Positions 5,774 through 7,921 of a stretch of DNA of 7,921 nucleotides are shown in pieces. This DNA comes from Desulfovibrio sp. (GTDB taxonomy: Bacteria > Desulfobacterota > Desulfovibrionia > Desulfovibrionales > Desulfovibrionaceae): positions 1 through 7,921 of the forward strand of contig VSMX01000104.1 in NCBI GenBank assembly GCA_009773975.1. The letters are read 5' to 3'. The notes under the pieces are model-generated. The model had not been told where the DNA came from. It made no database searches and saw only the letters and a list, made by a program, of their open reading frames with translations. The position numbers were made by a program, and so were the translations under genes. Position 1 is the stretch's first letter. Every line of letters begins with the position of its first letter.

Positions 5774-7809
5774 TATGATTCTCCTTTGATTACAATTCCA
5801 AAAGGCTCTTGTGGCCGCCCATAGCCAGTAACTTCACCCCATGATTCAGCAGGCCACGCGCAATCCCGCCAGCTTTGCGAAGCGTATTCGGCGCAGCCCG
5901 CAAGGATTGCCGTTCTTGAGCCCATGCCCATTGCCGCGCAAGATCCGCCAGACCATTCAAATTCGCTCCAGACTTGCTCATCCCTGCGAAGCGCGAAGGC
6001 ATGGCTTTCATGCCTTGCCTGGCTCGCGAATCCCACCGCCAATGCGGCGTCCTCGCATTGAACGCGCCGTTTTTCCTCAAAACATTCCTCAATGGCCACA
6101 AAGCTGATTTTGGGCTCATCATCGCTCCAGGCGAAATCCCCCCATTTCGGGGCCTTGCCCGCAATCGGGATCCGCGGAACGCCATAGCAGGCGTTGATGT
6201 CCCCGAAGGCGCTGTCTTTGGCTGAATCGCCAAAAACAAGCTGGCTCTTGCAAAGCGATCTGGGCACGATTTCCAGCTCGTCCCTCTTGCGGCCATATTC
6301 CAGGACTGTTCCCCACGGCGAATCCGGCCATGCGCCGTCTGGCCATGCGGAACTTTGGCAAATGGGCTCCCCGGCAAGCGTGGCGAACAAGCCGCCCATG
6401 AAGGATCTAACGGGCTCCGGAAATTCCCGCGACCATTCAAAACGCCCCCAAACCGGGAAATCGCCCCAGGGCAAAAGCAGGGTCATCACGTTAGTGACAG
6501 ACGCGCCGACCGGACTTTGATTGCCGAAAGCGGGGTTCAGGGCCTCAAGCCCGAAGGGCAGGCGCTCATGGAACTGCTCGTCAATGCGCAGGTATTTTAT
6601 GGCCGGCTCTTCATTGCTCCAGACAAATTCGCCCCAGCGCGGGGCAGGCCCGGCAATAGTCACAAGCGGCACTGTCCAGTTGGAATTGATATCCCCCCAA
6701 ACTCCGCCATAACGCGCCGCCCACGCATCCCTGCGCGGGACGGCGCTGTCGCTTGCGTTTGGCGCGACAAACGCTTCGCTCCCGCTTGCGCGGCCGCCGA
6801 CATCCCTGTCGGCGCAGTAAATTTTGTCCGATGTATCGTTATAAAACAGCTGGCTCTTGCTGATTGTCGTCCAGGGCATTTGCCATTCCGGCAATGCGCG
6901 ATCCCAGTAAAATCCGTTTGCCCAGGGGTGTTGCGGCCATTGCCCGTCAACCCATTCCGATGATTTGTAAATCAGGTCGCCCACCTGTGTGGAATAAAGC
7001 TGGCCGATTACAAAGCCGTGGTTGCGGACGATCAGGTCGCTCCACGCGCTTTCGCTCCAGATGAACTTGTCAAGGTACGGGATGCGGAAGGCGTGGGTCT
7101 GGGAAAGCCAGATATTGGCAAGGAACTCGCCGTCAATGTAAATTTCAGTCTGGGCGCGGTGAACCATGCCGAAGGAGACGATTATCTGGCCCGGCCCCTG
7201 CGGGTTTTCGGAATCAGGATACTCCACGCCGGAAAAATGCGACCAGTAGCCCTCGCTCCAGCAGTCCCGGCTCCAGATAAGAGGCTCAAGGTTGTAGGTG
7301 TCGGTATAGATGCGGAACAGGACGGATCTTGCCGGCTTGTACTCGTTGACTAGCCAGATTATCGCGTCAAGGTCGGCCAGAAGCGCCGCCTGTTCGGCCT
7401 GGGTTGTCGGCGTCTTCAATCCCAGCTGGAATTCCGCCCATCGCGTTGGCGTGTATTTTCGCATATTGACGATTTCGCCGATGTCGAAACCGTAAAATTT
7501 CAGAATCTTCGGCAGGCCCTCCACCTTGCCGCCAAGCAGATGCCAGGCGTAGGCATTGACCACCCGGCTTCTGAATTGTGCAGCTGATTCCTTCGGATGG
7601 CGGACAAGCCCGCGGGACTCGCCAAAGCCCTGCACAAGGCCGTTTTCGCAAAATTCCGGGAACCATTGCTTGCGGAAATAGACGATGTCGTCCCGCGCAT
7701 CGTCAAGGATGCCGGCCTTGCCGCGAACAAACGCCGCAAGCGGCCCCGGCTTGTGGATGAGCGGCCAGCGCAGAACATCCCTGAAGTATTGCCAGAATTC
7801 AGAAGCCAC
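5773..7809 (-). CDS. P2 gpI-like baseplate protein with Trp-rich repeated C-terminal extension
   Basis: About 678 residues from the chosen GTG start. Residues about 1-165 resemble the phage P2 tail protein I family: FWQYFRDVLRWP near the start, HPKESAAQFRSRVVNAYAWHLLGGKVEGL (about 72-98) and LKFYGFDIGEIVNMRKY. In P2 this protein is part of the baseplate and is only about 180 residues long. The rest is a Trp-rich extension containing two related blocks and a third partial one (see repeats). The start at GTG (7809) is favoured because AAGGAG lies six bases upstream; GTG at 7812 is too close, and the ATGs at 7830 and 7860 lack an SD and lie in a palindromic leader. The stop overlaps the next ATG by one base. 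The extension may be exposed on the baseplate and bind sugars, given clustered Trp, but that is inference. Confidence 0.82.
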   Translation of the reverse strand: MASEFWQYFRDVLRWPLIHKPGPLAAFVRGKAGILDDARDDIVYFRKQWFPEFCENGLVQGFGESRGLVRHPKESAAQFRSRVVNAYAWHLLGGKVEGLPKILKFYGFDIGEIVNMRKYTPTRWAEFQLGLKTPTTQAEQAALLADLDAIIWLVNEYKPARSVLFRIYTDTYNLEPLIWSRDCWSEGYWSHFSGVEYPDSENPQGPGQIIVSFGMVHRAQTEIYIDGEFLANIWLSQTHAFRIPYLDKFIWSESAWSDLIVRNHGFVIGQLYSTQVGDLIYKSSEWVDGQWPQHPWANGFYWDRALPEWQMPWTTISKSQLFYNDTSDKIYCADRDVGGRASGSEAFVAPNASDSAVPRRDAWAARYGGVWGDINSNWTVPLVTIAGPAPRWGEFVWSNEEPAIKYLRIDEQFHERLPFGLEALNPAFGNQSPVGASVTNVMTLLLPWGDFPVWGRFEWSREFPEPVRSFMGGLFATLAGEPICQSSAWPDGAWPDSPWGTVLEYGRKRDELEIVPRSLCKSQLVFGDSAKDSAFGDINACYGVPRIPIAGKAPKWGDFAWSDDEPKISFVAIEECFEEKRRVQCEDAALAVGFASQARHESHAFALRRDEQVWSEFEWSGGSCAAMGMGSRTAILAGCAEYASQSWRDCAWPAESWGEVTGYGRPQEPFGIVIKGES
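5776..5880 (-). repeat. Truncated third Trp-rich repeat (C) in the gpI-like protein
   Basis: Residues about 644-678 repeat only the opening motif, as SQSWRDCAWPAESWGEVTGYGR, matching SSAWPDGAWPDSPWGTVLEYGR of repeat B, and then the protein ends. Either the domain is circularly offset (the motif is a closing strand) or a further copy was lost. Confidence 0.55.
5881..6354 (-). repeat. Trp-rich repeat B in the gpI-like protein
   Basis: Residues about 486-643. The motif series SSAWPDGAWPDSPW, KSQLVFGD, PKWGDFAWSDDEP and VWSEFEWS parallels repeat A at the same order and similar spacing, indicating a protein-level duplication that has diverged. DNA identity between A and B is not obvious by eye, so the duplication is old. 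Confidence 0.65.
6355..6963 (-). repeat. Trp-rich repeat A in the gpI-like protein
   Basis: Residues about 283-485 (GTG numbering). The block carries SSEWVDGQWPQHPW, then KSQLFYND, PRWGEFVWSNEEP and VWGRFEWS in that order. Repeat B has the same series. It is longer than B because of a Gly/Ala/Ser-rich insert (near RDVGGRASGSEAFVAPN) and extra sequence after the EEP motif. Confidence 0.65.
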
Positions 7810-7822
7810 CACACACTCCTTC

Positions 7823-7921
7823 GCCCGCATGGATGCGGGCGGCCGCGCAGCGATTGCCACGCCAGCGACCGGAAGGCAGCCCGAAGGGCTGTGCCCGTTG
7901 CCAGCTTGCTGGCTTACGGGC
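7823..7921 (-). repeat. Palindrome-dense leader upstream of the gpI-like gene, possibly REP-like
   Basis: Three perfect inverted repeats lie within about 100 bases. ATGCGGGC/GCCCGCAT (7823-7830 with 7833-7840) has eight-base arms and a two-base gap. CAGCCC/GGGCTG (7877-7882 with 7886-7891) has a three-base loop. GCCAGC/GCTGGC (7900-7905 with 7908-7913) is nested inside GCCCGT/ACGGGC (7893-7898 with 7916-7921). None is followed by a U tract on the minus strand. This may be a repetitive extragenic palindrome cluster, an mRNA leader, or the end of an upstream gene: two minus-strand frames stay open through it, so coding cannot be excluded. Confidence 0.45.

Noticed and set aside
1..7921. CRISPR array, insertion sequence, integrase or diversity-generating retroelement
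   Set aside because: No spaced direct repeats, transposase or reverse-transcriptase motifs, or template/variable repeat pairs were seen.

Overview
The window is a block of a tailed-phage or prophage genome. Every convincing gene lies on the minus strand and reads from high to low coordinates. It covers the distal part of the tail/baseplate module and the start of the next cassette. Evidence for a phage tail module is a P2 gpI-like baseplate protein, a second small tail protein, a 1088-residue DUF4815 fibre-like structural protein, a coiled-coil fibre-like protein, a DUF4376 tail-fibre-assembly-type protein and a small conserved phage protein with an SSRAYR motif. Spacing is phage-like: stop/start overlaps, Shine-Dalgarno (SD) sites inside or beside the previous stop, and one direction of transcription. 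Composition is moderately GC-rich with GC-leaning third positions. The combination recalls prophages of Desulfovibrionaceae and related proteobacteria, but that is an impression from family style and not proven here.

Layout in transcription order. 7921-7810: a leader dense in palindromes, upstream of the gpI-like gene. 7809-5773: gpI-like protein with a long tryptophan-rich, internally repeated C-terminal extension. 5773-5243: 176-residue tail protein whose stop is followed by a +1-frame extension that looks coding. 5105-1839: DUF4815 protein with Ser/Thr linkers and a DPLAQSF-type beta domain. 1830-1150: translationally coupled coiled-coil fibre-like protein. 1080-997: a previously easy-to-miss gene for a 27-residue single-span membrane peptide; its strong SD is buried in a perfect hairpin. 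986-872: a compact RNA-like structure (two hairpins with a possible pseudoknot) ending in a clear rho-independent terminator. 827-312: DUF4376 protein. 308-48: SSRAYR-motif phage protein. 51-1: the start of another gene running off the window.

The large genes together probably build the baseplate edge and receptor-contacting fibre apparatus. The DUF4376 protein may act as a fibre chaperone or attachment factor. The most unusual part is 828-1150. It holds a tiny hydrophobic peptide with a sequestered SD, a structured 3' UTR, a terminator inside an otherwise continuous operon, and a possible opposing promoter plus opposing terminator. This arrangement resembles a type I toxin/antisense module or a cis-acting RNA switch controlling read-through into the last genes. 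That reading is inference and needs transcript data.
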